Positions 16,325-25,405 are shown, counted from the stretch's first letter. The stretch: 55,425 nucleotides of DNA from Variovorax sp. N23 (GCF_025486315.1 NZ_JAOOPY010000023.1:1-55425); one strand, 5' to 3'. Program-made: numbers and translations. The notes: generated from the letters alone by a model not told the origin.

Positions 16325-17098
16325 ATGACGAACACAGACCTTTGCATCGATCTCCAGGGCGACATCGCCATCGTCCGCCTGACGCGCCCCGCCAAGCGCA
16401 ACGCGCTGAACGACGGGCTCATCCTGGCGCTGCGCGACGCCTTCCAGAACCTGCCGGCCACGGTGCGCGCCGCCGTGATCGACGGCGAAGGCCCGCACTT
16501 CTGCGCCGGCCTCGACCTGTCGGAGCTGAGCGAGCGCGACGCGGGTGCCGGCCTGCGCCATTCGCGCATGTGGCACGACGCGCTCGAGAGCATCCAGCAC
16601 GGTCCGGTGCCGGTGGTGGCAGCGCTGCATGGCGCGGTGGTCGGCGGCGGGCTCGAGCTGGCCAGCGCCTGCCACATCCGCGTGGCCGATGCGAGCACCT
16701 TCTACGCCCTGCCCGAAGGCAGCCGCGGCATCTTCGTGGGCGGTGGCGGCTCGGTGCGCATCCCGCGCCTGATCGGCGTGGCCCGCATGACGGACATGAT
16801 GATGACGGGACGGGTCTACAACGCCGAGGACGGCGAGCGCGTCGGCTTCGCGCAGTACCTGGTGTCCGAAGGCGCCGCGCTGGACAAGGCGGTGGAGCTC
16901 GCCCAGCGCATCGCCACCAACGCGCCGCTCACCAACTACGCACTGATGCACGCGCTGCCGCGCATCGCCGACCAGCCGGCCGACCACGGCTACTTCACCG
17001 AAGCGCTCATGGCCGGCATCGCCCAGGACGCGCCCGAGGCCAAGGCCCGGGTCAAGGCCTTCCTCGAAGGCAAAGCCGCCAAGGTCGCCAAGGGCTGA
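16325..17098 (+). CDS. Crotonase-fold hydroxycinnamoyl-CoA hydratase (candidate)
   Basis: A 257-residue crotonase-family protein with the oxyanion-hole segment HFCAGLDLSEL and the second motif AVVGGGLELA. The active-site region PEGSRGIFVGGGGSVRIPRLIG retains the glutamate after proline. The neighbouring CoA ligase and 3-hydroxyacyl-CoA dehydrogenase suggest that it hydrates feruloyl/coumaroyl-CoA to the 3-hydroxyacyl-CoA. A combined hydratase/lyase activity cannot be excluded. The start is uncertain: an ATG 21 bases earlier (16304) is in frame, and neither has a strong ribosome site. It ends 28 bases before the CoA ligase gene. Confidence 0.8.
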   Translation: MTNTDLCIDLQGDIAIVRLTRPAKRNALNDGLILALRDAFQNLPATVRAAVIDGEGPHFCAGLDLSELSERDAGAGLRHSRMWHDALESIQHGPVPVVAALHGAVVGGGLELASACHIRVADASTFYALPEGSRGIFVGGGGSVRIPRLIGVARMTDMMMTGRVYNAEDGERVGFAQYLVSEGAALDKAVELAQRIATNAPLTNYALMHALPRIADQPADHGYFTEALMAGIAQDAPEAKARVKAFLEGKAAKVAKG

Positions 17099-17126
17099 GC
17101 CCACCTCACCACCGCAGGAGAAAAAC

Positions 17127-19025
17127 ATGCTGGAGACAACCGCCATGCCGACCACGGCAGCCGCCGGTGTTGGCGCACCCCGCTATCGGCCGCTCGCGTT
17201 CGGCATCACCCGCGGGGTGCTGCGCGAAGGCGAAGGCGGCGTGCAGTACCTGCAGGCCGACCAGCCGCTCGGCGCCTATGCCCACCGCATGACCGAGCGC
17301 CTGGTGCACTGGGCCGCCGTGGCGCCCGATCGCACCTTCATCGCGCGCCGGGCGCGCAACGCCGACGGCAGCACCGGTGACTGGGTGCGCATCAGCTACC
17401 GCGAGGCGCTGCACAAGGCGCGCGCCATCGGCCAGGCGCTGCTGCAGCGCGACCTCTCCCCCGAGCGGCCGGTGGCACTGCTGAGCGAGAACAGCCTGGA
17501 GCACGCCATGCTGGCGCTCGGCTGCCTCTACGTCGGCATCCCCTACTGCCCGGTGTCGCCGCCCTACTCGCTGGTCAGCAAGGACTTCGAGAAGCTGCGC
17601 CATGTGATGGCGACGCTGACGCCCGGCCTGGTGTTCGCGACCGACACCCGCTATGCCGCAGCCATCGCCGCCGCCGTGCCGCCGGACACCGAGGTGGTGC
17701 TGGCCGGCGGCAGCCTCGAAGGCCGCACGGTGACGCCGCTGAGCGCGCTGATGGCGACTGAGCCGACGTCGGCGGTCGAGGCCGCCCTGCACGCGACGCA
17801 CCCCGGCACGATCACCAAGTTCCTCTTCACCTCCGGCTCCACCAAGAACCCGAAGGCCGTCATCAACACGCACCGGATGTGGTGCGCCAACCAGGCGCAG
17901 CTGCGCGCGTCGATTCCGGCGCTGGGCGAGGAGCCACCGGTGCTGGTCGACTGGCTGCCCTGGAACCACACCTTCGGCGGCAACCACAACGTCGGCATCG
18001 TGCTGGACAACGGCGGCACGCTCTATATCGACGACGGCCGGCCGACGCCCGCCGGCATCGCCGAGACGCTGCGCAACCTGCGCGAGATCGCCCCCACCGT
18101 CTACTTCAACGTGCCCACCGGCTTCGAGTACATCGCCCAGGCGATGGCCGAGGACGCGGCCCTGCGCAAGACGCTGCTGTCGCGCTGCCGGCTGTTCTTC
18201 TACGCCGGCGCCGCCCTGCCGCAGGCGCTGTGGGACGAGCTGCACCGCATCCAGGAGGCCGAGCTGGGCGAGCGGCTGGTGATCGGCACCGGGCTGGGCA
18301 TGACGGAGTCCGGCCCCTTCGGCCTGTACATCACCCGGCCCGAAGTGCGCACCGGCGACCTGGGGCTGCCGGCCGCCGGCATGGAGATCAAGCTGGTGCC
18401 GGTGGACGGCAAGACCGAGATCCGCTACCGCGGCCCCAACGTGACGCCGGGCTACTGGCGCCTGCCCGAAGCCACGCACGATGCCTTCGACGAGGAAGGC
18501 TTCTTCCGCACCGGCGACGCCGTGGCGTGGATCGACCCCGGCGACATCCACCTGGGCCTGCGCTTCGACGGCCGCATCGCGGAAGACTTCAAGCTCGCCA
18601 CCGGCACCTTCGTGAGCGTCGGGCCGCTGCGCGCCAAGATCATCGCCTTCGGCGCGCCCTACGTGCAGGACGCGGTGCTCACCGGCATCAACCTGAAGGA
18701 AGTGGGTGCGCTGATCTTCCCTACGCAGGCGGTGCGCGAGCTCGCCGGGCTGCCGGCCGACGCGCCGATGCGCGCGGTGGTGGACAGTCCCGCCGTGCAG
18801 CTGCACTTCCAGAAGGTGATCGACCGCCTGGCGGCCGACGCCACCGGCAGCGCGAACCGCATCGCCCGCGCGGCGCTGGTGGCCGAGCCGCCATCGATCG
18901 ACAAGGGCGAAGTCACCGACAAGGGCTCCATCAACCAGCGCGCCGTACTCCAGCACCGCGACGCGCAGGTGCAGGCGCTGCATGGCGACGCCCTGCCCTT
19001 CACCCTCAAGCCGCAGTGGCAGTGA
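17127..19025 (+). CDS. Feruloyl-CoA synthase (hydroxycinnamate:CoA ligase)
   Basis: A 632-residue acyl-adenylate-forming ligase of the feruloyl-CoA synthase type. It has the AMP-binding P-loop LFTSGSTKNPKAVI, the FYAGAALPQ segment, GLGMTESGP, and YRGPNVTPGYW with FRTGDAVAW. The end carries the family's EVTDKGSINQR region with the probable catalytic lysine. It activates ferulate, coumarate or caffeate to the CoA thioester using ATP, the first step of side-chain degradation. A GGAG site precedes the ATG well. It lies mid-operon between the hydratase and the short-chain dehydrogenase. Confidence 0.88.
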   Translation: MLETTAMPTTAAAGVGAPRYRPLAFGITRGVLREGEGGVQYLQADQPLGAYAHRMTERLVHWAAVAPDRTFIARRARNADGSTGDWVRISYREALHKARAIGQALLQRDLSPERPVALLSENSLEHAMLALGCLYVGIPYCPVSPPYSLVSKDFEKLRHVMATLTPGLVFATDTRYAAAIAAAVPPDTEVVLAGGSLEGRTVTPLSALMATEPTSAVEAALHATHPGTITKFLFTSGSTKNPKAVINTHRMWCANQAQLRASIPALGEEPPVLVDWLPWNHTFGGNHNVGIVLDNGGTLYIDDGRPTPAGIAETLRNLREIAPTVYFNVPTGFEYIAQAMAEDAALRKTLLSRCRLFFYAGAALPQALWDELHRIQEAELGERLVIGTGLGMTESGPFGLYITRPEVRTGDLGLPAAGMEIKLVPVDGKTEIRYRGPNVTPGYWRLPEATHDAFDEEGFFRTGDAVAWIDPGDIHLGLRFDGRIAEDFKLATGTFVSVGPLRAKIIAFGAPYVQDAVLTGINLKEVGALIFPTQAVRELAGLPADAPMRAVVDSPAVQLHFQKVIDRLAADATGSANRIARAALVAEPPSIDKGEVTDKGSINQRAVLQHRDAQVQALHGDALPFTLKPQWQ

Positions 19026-19056
19026 CCGCCCCCAACCCGACGAAGGAGACGAGACC

Positions 19057-19830
19057 ATGAAGATCGACGGACAAGCCGCCCTGGTGACCGGTGGCGCCTC
19101 GGGCCTGGGCGAAGCCACGGCCCGCGAACTGGCCCGGCTGGGCGCGAAGGTGGCGGTGCTCGACCGCAACGTCGAACGCGCGCGGCAGGTGGCCGCCGAC
19201 ATCGGCGGCAGCGCCCATGCCTGCGACATCACCGACACCGCCAGCGTCGAGGCCGCGCTCGAGGCCGCTGCCGCTGCGCACGGGCCGGCCCGCATCCTGA
19301 TGAACGTGGCGGGCATCGGCAGCGCCAAACGCATCGTCGGCAAGGACGGCAGCGCCGCGCCGCTGGAGGACTTCAGCAAGGTGATAACGGTCAACCTGAT
19401 CGGCACCTACAACATGAGCCGGCTGTTCGCCGCGCGCTGCGCGAAGCTCGACGCGCTGGACGGCAAGGATGGCGAAGGGCGCGGCGTGATGATGTTCACC
19501 GCCTCGGTCGCGGCCTTCGACGGCCAGGTCGGCCAGCAGGCCTACAGCGCATCGAAGGGCGGCCTGGTCGGCATGACGCTGCCGATGGCGCGCGACCTGG
19601 CGCAGTACGGCATCCGCGTGTGCACCGTGGCGCCGGGCATCTTCGCCACGCCGCTGCTGCTCGAACTGCCCGAGCCGGTGCAGCAGTCGCTGGCGGCATC
19701 GATCCCCTTTCCGCCGCGGCTGGGCAAGCCGTCGGAGTTTGCGGAACTGGCCTGCCACATCGTGACCAACGGCCACCTCAACGGCGAGGTGATCCGCCTC
19801 GACGGCGCGCTGCGCATGGCGCCGCGCTGA
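19057..19830 (+). CDS. Short-chain dehydrogenase, 3-hydroxyacyl-CoA dehydrogenase type
   Basis: A 257-residue classical SDR. It has the nucleotide motif TGGASGLG at the N-terminus, NVAG in place of NNAG, a catalytic serine in TASVAAFDGQ, and the YSASK tyrosine-lysine pair. The overall shape, including VAPGIFATPLL and the C-terminal GEVIRLDGALRM, resembles type II 3-hydroxyacyl-CoA dehydrogenases (HSD10-like). In this operon it most likely oxidises the aryl-3-hydroxypropionyl-CoA made by the hydratase. An AAGGAG site sits nine bases before the chosen ATG; the longer frame runs back into the ligase gene. Confidence 0.85.
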   Translation: MKIDGQAALVTGGASGLGEATARELARLGAKVAVLDRNVERARQVAADIGGSAHACDITDTASVEAALEAAAAAHGPARILMNVAGIGSAKRIVGKDGSAAPLEDFSKVITVNLIGTYNMSRLFAARCAKLDALDGKDGEGRGVMMFTASVAAFDGQVGQQAYSASKGGLVGMTLPMARDLAQYGIRVCTVAPGIFATPLLLELPEPVQQSLAASIPFPPRLGKPSEFAELACHIVTNGHLNGEVIRLDGALRMAPR

Positions 19831-19903
19831 CGCTTCATCCCCGAAGAACAAAAGATCAGCTGCCGCCGAGCCGTTCAGCCCACGCATCCCAGGAGACAAC
19901 ACC

Positions 19904-20893
19904 ATGCAACACCGCCGCCACTTCCTCCACACCCTCGGCAGCGCCGCCGCCCTCGGCGCGCTCGCGCCGCTCTCGGCCCTGGCCCAGGGCCTCGACCAGG
20001 TGAAGATCCTCTACGGCTTCCCGGCCGGCAGTGCCGGCGACAGCGTGGCCCGGCGCGTGGCCGAGAAGCTGGCCGGCACGGCCTACACGAAGAACCCCGG
20101 CGTGGTGGAGAACAAGCCGGGGGCAAGCGGCCGCATCGCGATCGAAACGCTCAAGGCCTCGCCGGCCGACGGCTCGGTGCTGGCGCTGGCACCGGTCTCG
20201 GCATTGGCCGTGTACCCGCACATCTACCCCAAGCTGAGCTACAAGCCGGAAGACGTGACCCAGGTCTCGATCGGCGCGGTGATGTTCCATGGCCTGGCCG
20301 TGGGCCCGGCGGTGCCGGCCGAGGTGAAGACGCTCAAGGACTTCCTGGCCTGGGCCAAGGCCAACCCGGACAAGGCCAACTACGGTTCGCCCGGCGCCGG
20401 CTCGATGCCGCACCTGCTGGGCGCGCTGCTCGGCCTGCGCGCCGGCGTGGCGCTGCGCCACGTGCCCTACCGCGGCACCGTGCCCAGCATCACCGACCTG
20501 GTCGGCGGCCAGATCGCCGCCGCGATGAATCCGAGCGGCGACTACCTGCAGTACATCAAGGCCGGCCGCGTGCGGGTGCTGGCCACCTCGGGCAGGCAGC
20601 GCTCGCCCTACCTGCCCGACGTGCCGACCTTCACCGAGCTGGGCTACCCCGACGTGACCTCGGAAGAGTGGTTCGGCTTCTATGCGCCGGCCCGCACGCC
20701 AGCGGCCACGCTGGCCAACGCCAACGCCGCCATCCACCAGGCGCTCAAGGACAAGGCGGTGATCGACTCGCTCGCGCTGGTCGGCCTGCTGGCGCATGCG
20801 AGCAGCCCCCAGGAGATGGCGGCCGACCAGAAGGCGGAGTTCGAGCGCTGGGCGCCGCTGGTCAAGCAGATCGGCTTCACCGCCGAATCCTGA
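19904..20893 (+). CDS. Bug/TctC-type periplasmic solute-binding protein
   Basis: A 329-residue extracytoplasmic binding protein of the Bug family (tripartite tricarboxylate transporter type). The signal peptide ends near ALAQG, and MQHRRHFLHTLGSAAALG has a twin-arginine-like start (RRHFL). The family segments follow: GFPAGSAGDSVARR, VENKPGASGRIA, NYGSPGAGSMPHL and HVPYRGTVPSITDLVGGQ. No membrane subunits are encoded nearby, as is usual for orphan Bug proteins. Its place inside the hydroxycinnamate operon suggests that it captures an aromatic acid, but the ligand is unknown. Confidence 0.9.
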   Translation: MQHRRHFLHTLGSAAALGALAPLSALAQGLDQVKILYGFPAGSAGDSVARRVAEKLAGTAYTKNPGVVENKPGASGRIAIETLKASPADGSVLALAPVSALAVYPHIYPKLSYKPEDVTQVSIGAVMFHGLAVGPAVPAEVKTLKDFLAWAKANPDKANYGSPGAGSMPHLLGALLGLRAGVALRHVPYRGTVPSITDLVGGQIAAAMNPSGDYLQYIKAGRVRVLATSGRQRSPYLPDVPTFTELGYPDVTSEEWFGFYAPARTPAATLANANAAIHQALKDKAVIDSLALVGLLAHASSPQEMAADQKAEFERWAPLVKQIGFTAES

Positions 20894-20919
20894 TCCCCTT
20901 CGCACCGACACCATCACCG

Positions 20920-22638
20920 ATGACCTACCGCCCCCGCACCGAAGACGCTCGCTTCCTGCTCGAGGCCGTGCTGGACGCGCCGCGGCAGCTGGCCGCGCTG
21001 CCGCCCTTCGCCGACGTCGACGCCGAGCTGCAGGGCCAGGTGCTCGACCAGGCCGCGACCTTCGTGGCCGACATCGTCGCGCCGCTGCAGCGCACCGGCG
21101 ACGAAGTCGGCTGCCGGCTCGAAGGCGGCGCGGTGCGCACGCCGCCCGGCTTCCCGGCGGCCTACCGCGCCTTCGTGGCCGGCGGCTGGCCCGGCCTCGC
21201 GGTGCCGGTCGAGGACGGCGGCCAGGGCCTGCCCGCGGTGCTGGAGGCGGTGCTGTACGAATGGCTGGCCGCCGCCAACCACGGCTTCACGATGGCGCCG
21301 GGCCTGCTGCACGGCGCCTTCGAATGCCTGCGCCACCATGGCAGCGAGGCGCTGAAGCAGCGCTACCTGCCGAAGATCGCGAACGGCGAATGGCTGGCCA
21401 CCATGTGCCTGACCGAGGCGCACGCCGGCAGCGACCTGGGCCAGGTGCGCACCCGCGCCGAGCTGCAGGCCGACGGCAGCGTGCGCGTGGCCGGCACCAA
21501 GATCTTCATCTCCGGCGGCGAGCACGACCTGAGCGACAACATCGTGCACCTGGTGCTGTGCCGCCTGCCCGACGCGCCGGCCGGCCCCAAGGGGCTGTCG
21601 CTGGCACTGGTGCCCAAGCAGCTGGACGATGGGGCGCACAACGCGGTGCATTGCGAGCGCATCGAGGAGAAGATGGGCCTGCACGGCAGCCCGACCTGCG
21701 TCATGCGCTTCGACGGCGCCACCGGCTGGCTGGTGGGCGAGCCCGGCCGCGGGCTGGCCGCCATGTTCGTGATGATGAACGCCGCCCGGCTGCATGTGGC
21801 GCTGCAGGGCATCGGCCTGCTCGACGCCGCCTGGCAGAAGGCCGATGCCTATGCCCGCGAGCGACGCCAGATGCGGGCGCCCGGCGCCGCCGGCGTCGAA
21901 CCCAGCCTGATCGTCGACCACCCCGCCATCGCGCGCGTGCTCGACACCCAGCGCGCCTGGATCGACGGCGCCCGCCTCATCGCCTACCGCACCGCGATGC
22001 AGCTGGACGTCGCCCGCCATGGCGCCGACGCCGCCACCCGGGCCGCCGCGCAGCAGTGGTGCAATCTGGTGACGCCGGTGCTCAAGGCCGCCTGCACGCA
22101 GCAGGCCTTCGACGGCGCCAGCGCCTGCCTGCAGGTCTTCGGCGGGCACGGCTACGTGCGCGAGTGGGGCATCGAGCAGATCGTGCGCGACGCGCGCGTG
22201 ACCATGATCTACGAAGGCACCAACGAGATCCAGGCCATCGACCTGCTGGTGCGCAAGGTGCTGCCGGACGCCGGTGCCGGCCTGGCCGCGACGCTGCTCA
22301 CGCTGCGCGACGAACTCGACGCCTCGCGCGAAGCCGACGCCGACGTGCAGCGCCGCCTGGCCCAGTTGCGCTACCTCAGCACCCAGCTCGCGATGGCCGC
22401 GCAGGCCCATCCGCGCCTGGCCTACGAAGTGGCCGACGACTACCTGCGGCTGGTGATGCTCGCGATGCTGGCCTGGGCCTGGGCGCGCATCGAGCAGGCA
22501 CCCGGCGCGGACGACGGCCATGCCCGCGCGGCCGCGGCGTTCCGGCGCTGGGTGCTGCCGGAGTTCGAGATGCGCGCCGGCATCGTCAAGCGCGCCTGCG
22601 AAGAAACGATCGCGCGGCCGGCGGAAGCGATGCGCTAG
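20920..22638 (+). CDS. Acyl-CoA dehydrogenase
   Basis: A 572-residue FAD-dependent acyl-CoA dehydrogenase of the long subgroup with an extended C-terminal domain. Visible features are MCLTEAHAGSDLGQVRTRA (flavin/substrate binding), FGGHGYVREWGIEQIVRDAR, and IYEGTNEIQ with the likely catalytic glutamate. In a hydroxycinnamate operon such an enzyme probably desaturates dihydro-compounds (phenylpropionyl-CoAs), as HcaD does in Acinetobacter, letting them enter the same route. Ordinary fatty acyl substrates remain possible. It starts 26 bases after the binding-protein stop and is followed 11 bases later by the MarR gene. Confidence 0.88.
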   Translation: MTYRPRTEDARFLLEAVLDAPRQLAALPPFADVDAELQGQVLDQAATFVADIVAPLQRTGDEVGCRLEGGAVRTPPGFPAAYRAFVAGGWPGLAVPVEDGGQGLPAVLEAVLYEWLAAANHGFTMAPGLLHGAFECLRHHGSEALKQRYLPKIANGEWLATMCLTEAHAGSDLGQVRTRAELQADGSVRVAGTKIFISGGEHDLSDNIVHLVLCRLPDAPAGPKGLSLALVPKQLDDGAHNAVHCERIEEKMGLHGSPTCVMRFDGATGWLVGEPGRGLAAMFVMMNAARLHVALQGIGLLDAAWQKADAYARERRQMRAPGAAGVEPSLIVDHPAIARVLDTQRAWIDGARLIAYRTAMQLDVARHGADAATRAAAQQWCNLVTPVLKAACTQQAFDGASACLQVFGGHGYVREWGIEQIVRDARVTMIYEGTNEIQAIDLLVRKVLPDAGAGLAATLLTLRDELDASREADADVQRRLAQLRYLSTQLAMAAQAHPRLAYEVADDYLRLVMLAMLAWAWARIEQAPGADDGHARAAAAFRRWVLPEFEMRAGIVKRACEETIARPAEAMR

Positions 22639-22649
22639 GCTCGGGGCCG

Positions 22650-23192
22650 ATGGCCACCGCACCTCGTCCTTCACCCCGCGCCCGCAAGACCCCCGCTTCT
22701 GCAGCCGCCCGGGCTTCCGCCGCTTCGTCCATGCCCGCCGCCGCACGCAACGGCACGTCCGGCGCCGAGGCCCTCGACACCCGGGTGCTCGAGGGGCTGG
22801 TCGGCTACAACACCCGCCGGGCCTACCTGGTGATCAGCGCCACCTTCGCCGAACGCATGGCGGTCTACGGCATGAAGCCGGTGGACTTCTCGGTGCTCTC
22901 GCTGCTGGCGCACAACCCCGGCGCCACCTCGCGCCAGCTGTGCGCCACGCTGGACATCCTGCCGCCCAACTTCGTCAACCTCGTCGCCGACATGGACCGG
23001 CGCGGGCTCATCGAGCGCCGGCCCCATCCGCACGACCGCCGCGCACTGGGCCTGCACCTCACGCCGGCCGGCCATCGCTTCGTGGCCCAGGCAGAGGAGG
23101 CGGTCATCCAGCTCGAGCAGGACGCCAGCGCGCGCCTCACCGAACGCGAACGCGACACGCTGATCCGCCTGCTGCAGAAGATCTACCTCTGA
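22650..23192 (+). CDS. MarR-family transcriptional regulator
   Basis: A 180-residue winged-helix regulator. A low-complexity Ala/Pro/Ser/Arg tail of about 40 residues precedes the MarR domain. The recognition region reads TSRQLCATLDILPPNFVNLVADM and the wing has RRPHPHDRRALGLHLTPAG. MarR proteins such as HcaR, FerC and CouR repress hydroxycinnamate genes and are released by the CoA-thioester. Its location as the last gene of the operon makes it the likely local regulator, with the palindrome at 16280-16296 as a candidate site. The ATG chosen is 11 bases after the dehydrogenase stop; a shorter product starting at an internal methionine would also keep the domain. Confidence 0.88.
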   Translation: MATAPRPSPRARKTPASAAARASAASSMPAAARNGTSGAEALDTRVLEGLVGYNTRRAYLVISATFAERMAVYGMKPVDFSVLSLLAHNPGATSRQLCATLDILPPNFVNLVADMDRRGLIERRPHPHDRRALGLHLTPAGHRFVAQAEEAVIQLEQDASARLTERERDTLIRLLQKIYL

Positions 23193-23204
23193 GATGAAAC
23201 CCAC

Positions 23205-23400
23205 CCCCGATGCGGCGCACTGCGTGTCGCCGCCCCGTGCGCCGGCCGGAGTCCGGCGCCCTTCGGGGCCGTCCAAGTCTGCGCAAGCAGACTTGGAGCC
23301 GCGGCCCTCAGCCCCTCAAGGGGGCGATACCAGCGGCCCGGCAAAGCCGGTTCCGCGGTATCCCGGCACTTGGCCGCGCCGGTTTCATCGGCTGCGGCTG
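23205..23400. repeat. Structured intergenic element rich in inverted repeats
   Basis: Between the convergent MarR and TauE genes lies about 200 bases of stacked inverted repeats. The clearest is CCAAGTCTGC-GCAA-GCAGACTTGG (23273-23296, perfect 10-bp arms). Others are CCGGCC/GGCCGG-like arms near 23240-23270, CCCCT/AGGGG near 23312, and CCGGC-AAA-GCCGG near 23338. It looks like a dispersed intergenic repeat of the kind seen in Comamonadaceae and may also act as a transcription end. The small open frame through it has no protein-like character. Confidence 0.55.
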
Positions 23401-23437
23401 ACGCGCAGCGCTATGGGAAACTGAAACGCGCCGCCGC

Positions 23438-24199
23438 TCAGGGCGCGATGAAGCCGTCCCATACCAGCTTCAGGCCCGCGAGCAGCATGCCGAAGTAGAT
23501 GAAGCGGTAGAACCACAGCGGGTCGATGCGCCGCGCGATGCGCACGCCGATCCACACGCCCAGCGGCGCGATCGGCAGCAGCATGAGCGAGGTCGCCATG
23601 TTGCGCAGGTCGATGAGGCCGAGCCACGCATACGGCACCCACTTGGCCAGGTTCACCACGAAGAACAGGTAGGCCACCGTGGCGGTGAAGGCCACGGGCG
23701 TGAGGCGCAGCGGAATCAGGTACGCATTGAGCGGCGGGCCGCCGGCATGCGCGATGAAGCTGGTGAAGCCCGAAAGCGCCGTCAGCACGGCGCCGGCCGC
23801 GCGCGGCGGCGGTGCATCGCCGGGCCGGGGCGGAAAGACCAGGCGCTGCGCCAGGAAGAGCAGCGTGAAGACGCCGACGATGCCGGACACCAGATGCGCC
23901 GACAGCACGCGGAACAGCAGCGCGCCCATCACCACGCCGACCAGGCTGCAGGGGATGAGGAAGGCCAGCAGGCGGCGGTCGAAATCCTTGCGGAAGGCCG
24001 CGATGCCCAGCAGGTCCATCAGCAGCAGCACCGGCATCAGGATGGCCGCGGCCTGCGGCACCGTGACGGCCAACGCCATCATGGGCACCGCCAGGGAGCC
24101 GAAGCCGGCGCCGAAGCCGCTCTTGCTGATGCCCAGCAGCAGCACGGCGGGGATAGCGACCGCGTAGAAGAACGGGTCGGTGATGACGGGGAAGGTCAA
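23438..24199 (-). CDS. TauE/SafE-family sulfite/organic anion exporter
   Basis: A 253-residue permease with about eight helices of the TauE/SafE (DUF81) family. It begins with the conserved GISKSGFGAGFGSLAVPMM repeat. The second repeat is AVLTALSGFTSFIAHAGGPPLNAYL, and the C-terminal part has APLGVWIGVRIARRI. Such proteins export sulfite, sulfoacetate or other small anions; the substrate here is unknown. It stands alone on the minus strand, 65 bases after a Bug-type binding protein, and may share its transcript. Confidence 0.9.
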   Translation of the reverse strand: MTFPVITDPFFYAVAIPAVLLLGISKSGFGAGFGSLAVPMMALAVTVPQAAAILMPVLLLMDLLGIAAFRKDFDRRLLAFLIPCSLVGVVMGALLFRVLSAHLVSGIVGVFTLLFLAQRLVFPPRPGDAPPPRAAGAVLTALSGFTSFIAHAGGPPLNAYLIPLRLTPVAFTATVAYLFFVVNLAKWVPYAWLGLIDLRNMATSLMLLPIAPLGVWIGVRIARRIDPLWFYRFIYFGMLLAGLKLVWDGFIAP

Positions 24200-24264
24200 G
24201 GCTCGGTCTCTCGGACAAAGCCGGGGATTCTCCCCCGTCTGTTCACCCGGTCAGATCGGGAAGA

Positions 24265-25275
24265 TCAGTCGGCGGTCGCGCCGGATTCCTTCACGACCTT
24301 GCCCCACTTGGCGGTCTCGGAAACGATGAAGGCGGCGAACTGCTCCGGCTTCTCGCCGGCGGCTTCGGCGCCCTGCTCGGCCAGCTTCTTCTTGACTTCC
24401 GGGTTGGCCAGCGCCTTGAGGATCGAGGCGTTGAGCTTGGCGATGACCGGCGCCGGCGTGCCGGCCGGGGCCAGCAGGCCGAACCACGACGTGGCTTCGT
24501 AGCCGGGCACGCCGGATTCGGCGATGGTCGGCACGTCGGGCAGGGCCGGCGAGCGCTTGGCGGTCGTCACGGCCAGGGCGCGCAGCTTGCCGCCCTTCAC
24601 GTGGGCAATGGCCGAGGGCATGTTGTCGAACATGATGGAAATCTGGCCACCCAGCAGGTCGGACACGGCGGGCGCGCTGCCGCGGTACGGCACGTGCTGC
24701 ATGTCGACGCCGGCCATCTGCTTGAACAGCTCGCCCGACAGGTGGATGGAGCTGCCGCTGCCCGACGAACCGAAGTTGATCTTGCCCGGGTTGGCCTTGG
24801 CGTAGGCGATCAGTTCCTTCACGTTCTTGTACGGCTGCGACGGGTTGGCCACCAGCAGGTTCGGCACCATCGCCACGCGCGACAGCGGTGCGAAGTCCTT
24901 GATCGGGTCGAAAGGCATCTTCTTGTAGAGCGCCTGGTTGATGGCGTGCGTGCCCACCGTGCCCATGAAGATCGTGTAGCCGTCGGCCGTGGCGCGCGCC
25001 GCGGCCTGGCCACCGATGTTGCCGCCGGCACCGGCGCGGTTGTCGATGACCACCGGCTGGCCGAGGTCGGTGCTCATGGACTGGCCGACGACGCGCGCCA
25101 GGATGTCGGTGGTACCACCGGCCGAGAACGGCACGATGATCGTGATGGGCTTGCTCGGGAATGCAGCCTGGGCGTGGGCGGCGAACGGCACCATCGACAG
25201 CGCGCCTGCGGCGGCGACGGTGGCGAGGGCGAAGGTGCGGCGCTTCAGCGCGGCAGCAGAGGAAATACGGGACAT
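24265..25275 (-). CDS. Bug/TctC-type periplasmic solute-binding protein
   Basis: A 336-residue Bug-family binding protein. The signal peptide ends at AAHAQAAFP, followed by PITIIVPFSAGGTTDILARVV, VVIDNRAGAGGNIGGQAAA, NFGSSGSGSSIHLSGELF and HVPYRGSAPAVSDLLGGQI. The ligand cannot be read from sequence. It is preceded by a GGAAGG site and a leader of over 100 bases that contains a short hairpin. The ATG before SRISSAAALKRR is favoured because the nine earlier residues add nothing signal-like. It could be co-expressed with the TauE gene downstream. Confidence 0.93.
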   Translation of the reverse strand: MSRISSAAALKRRTFALATVAAAGALSMVPFAAHAQAAFPSKPITIIVPFSAGGTTDILARVVGQSMSTDLGQPVVIDNRAGAGGNIGGQAAARATADGYTIFMGTVGTHAINQALYKKMPFDPIKDFAPLSRVAMVPNLLVANPSQPYKNVKELIAYAKANPGKINFGSSGSGSSIHLSGELFKQMAGVDMQHVPYRGSAPAVSDLLGGQISIMFDNMPSAIAHVKGGKLRALAVTTAKRSPALPDVPTIAESGVPGYEATSWFGLLAPAGTPAPVIAKLNASILKALANPEVKKKLAEQGAEAAGEKPEQFAAFIVSETAKWGKVVKESGATAD

Positions 25276-25304
25276 GGATAAGCCTTCCAGAAGTGGAACC
25301 AAAA

Positions 25305-25322
25305 CAGGCGGAATCCCGCCTG
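25305..25322 (-). other. Short hairpin in the leader of the binding-protein gene
   Basis: CAGGCGG-AATC-CCGCCTG forms a perfect 7-bp stem 30 bases before the binding-protein ATG on the minus strand. No T-run follows. It may affect leader folding, but I have no evidence for a regulator or riboswitch. Confidence 0.25.
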
Positions 25323-25405
25323 GGGACGAAACGGACAGGGCCCCGACCTCTCTATCGGCAGGTTGCGAGAGAAGTTAAGGGTAAATCCCGATTAATTTCG
25401 AGAAA

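Noticed and set aside
23194..23424. A 76-residue frame after the MarR gene
   Set aside because: It runs entirely through the inverted-repeat element and has no protein-like features.
25305..25322. A riboswitch in the leader of the second binding-protein gene
   Set aside because: Only one 7-bp hairpin is visible. There is no conserved aptamer-like layout or terminator switch.
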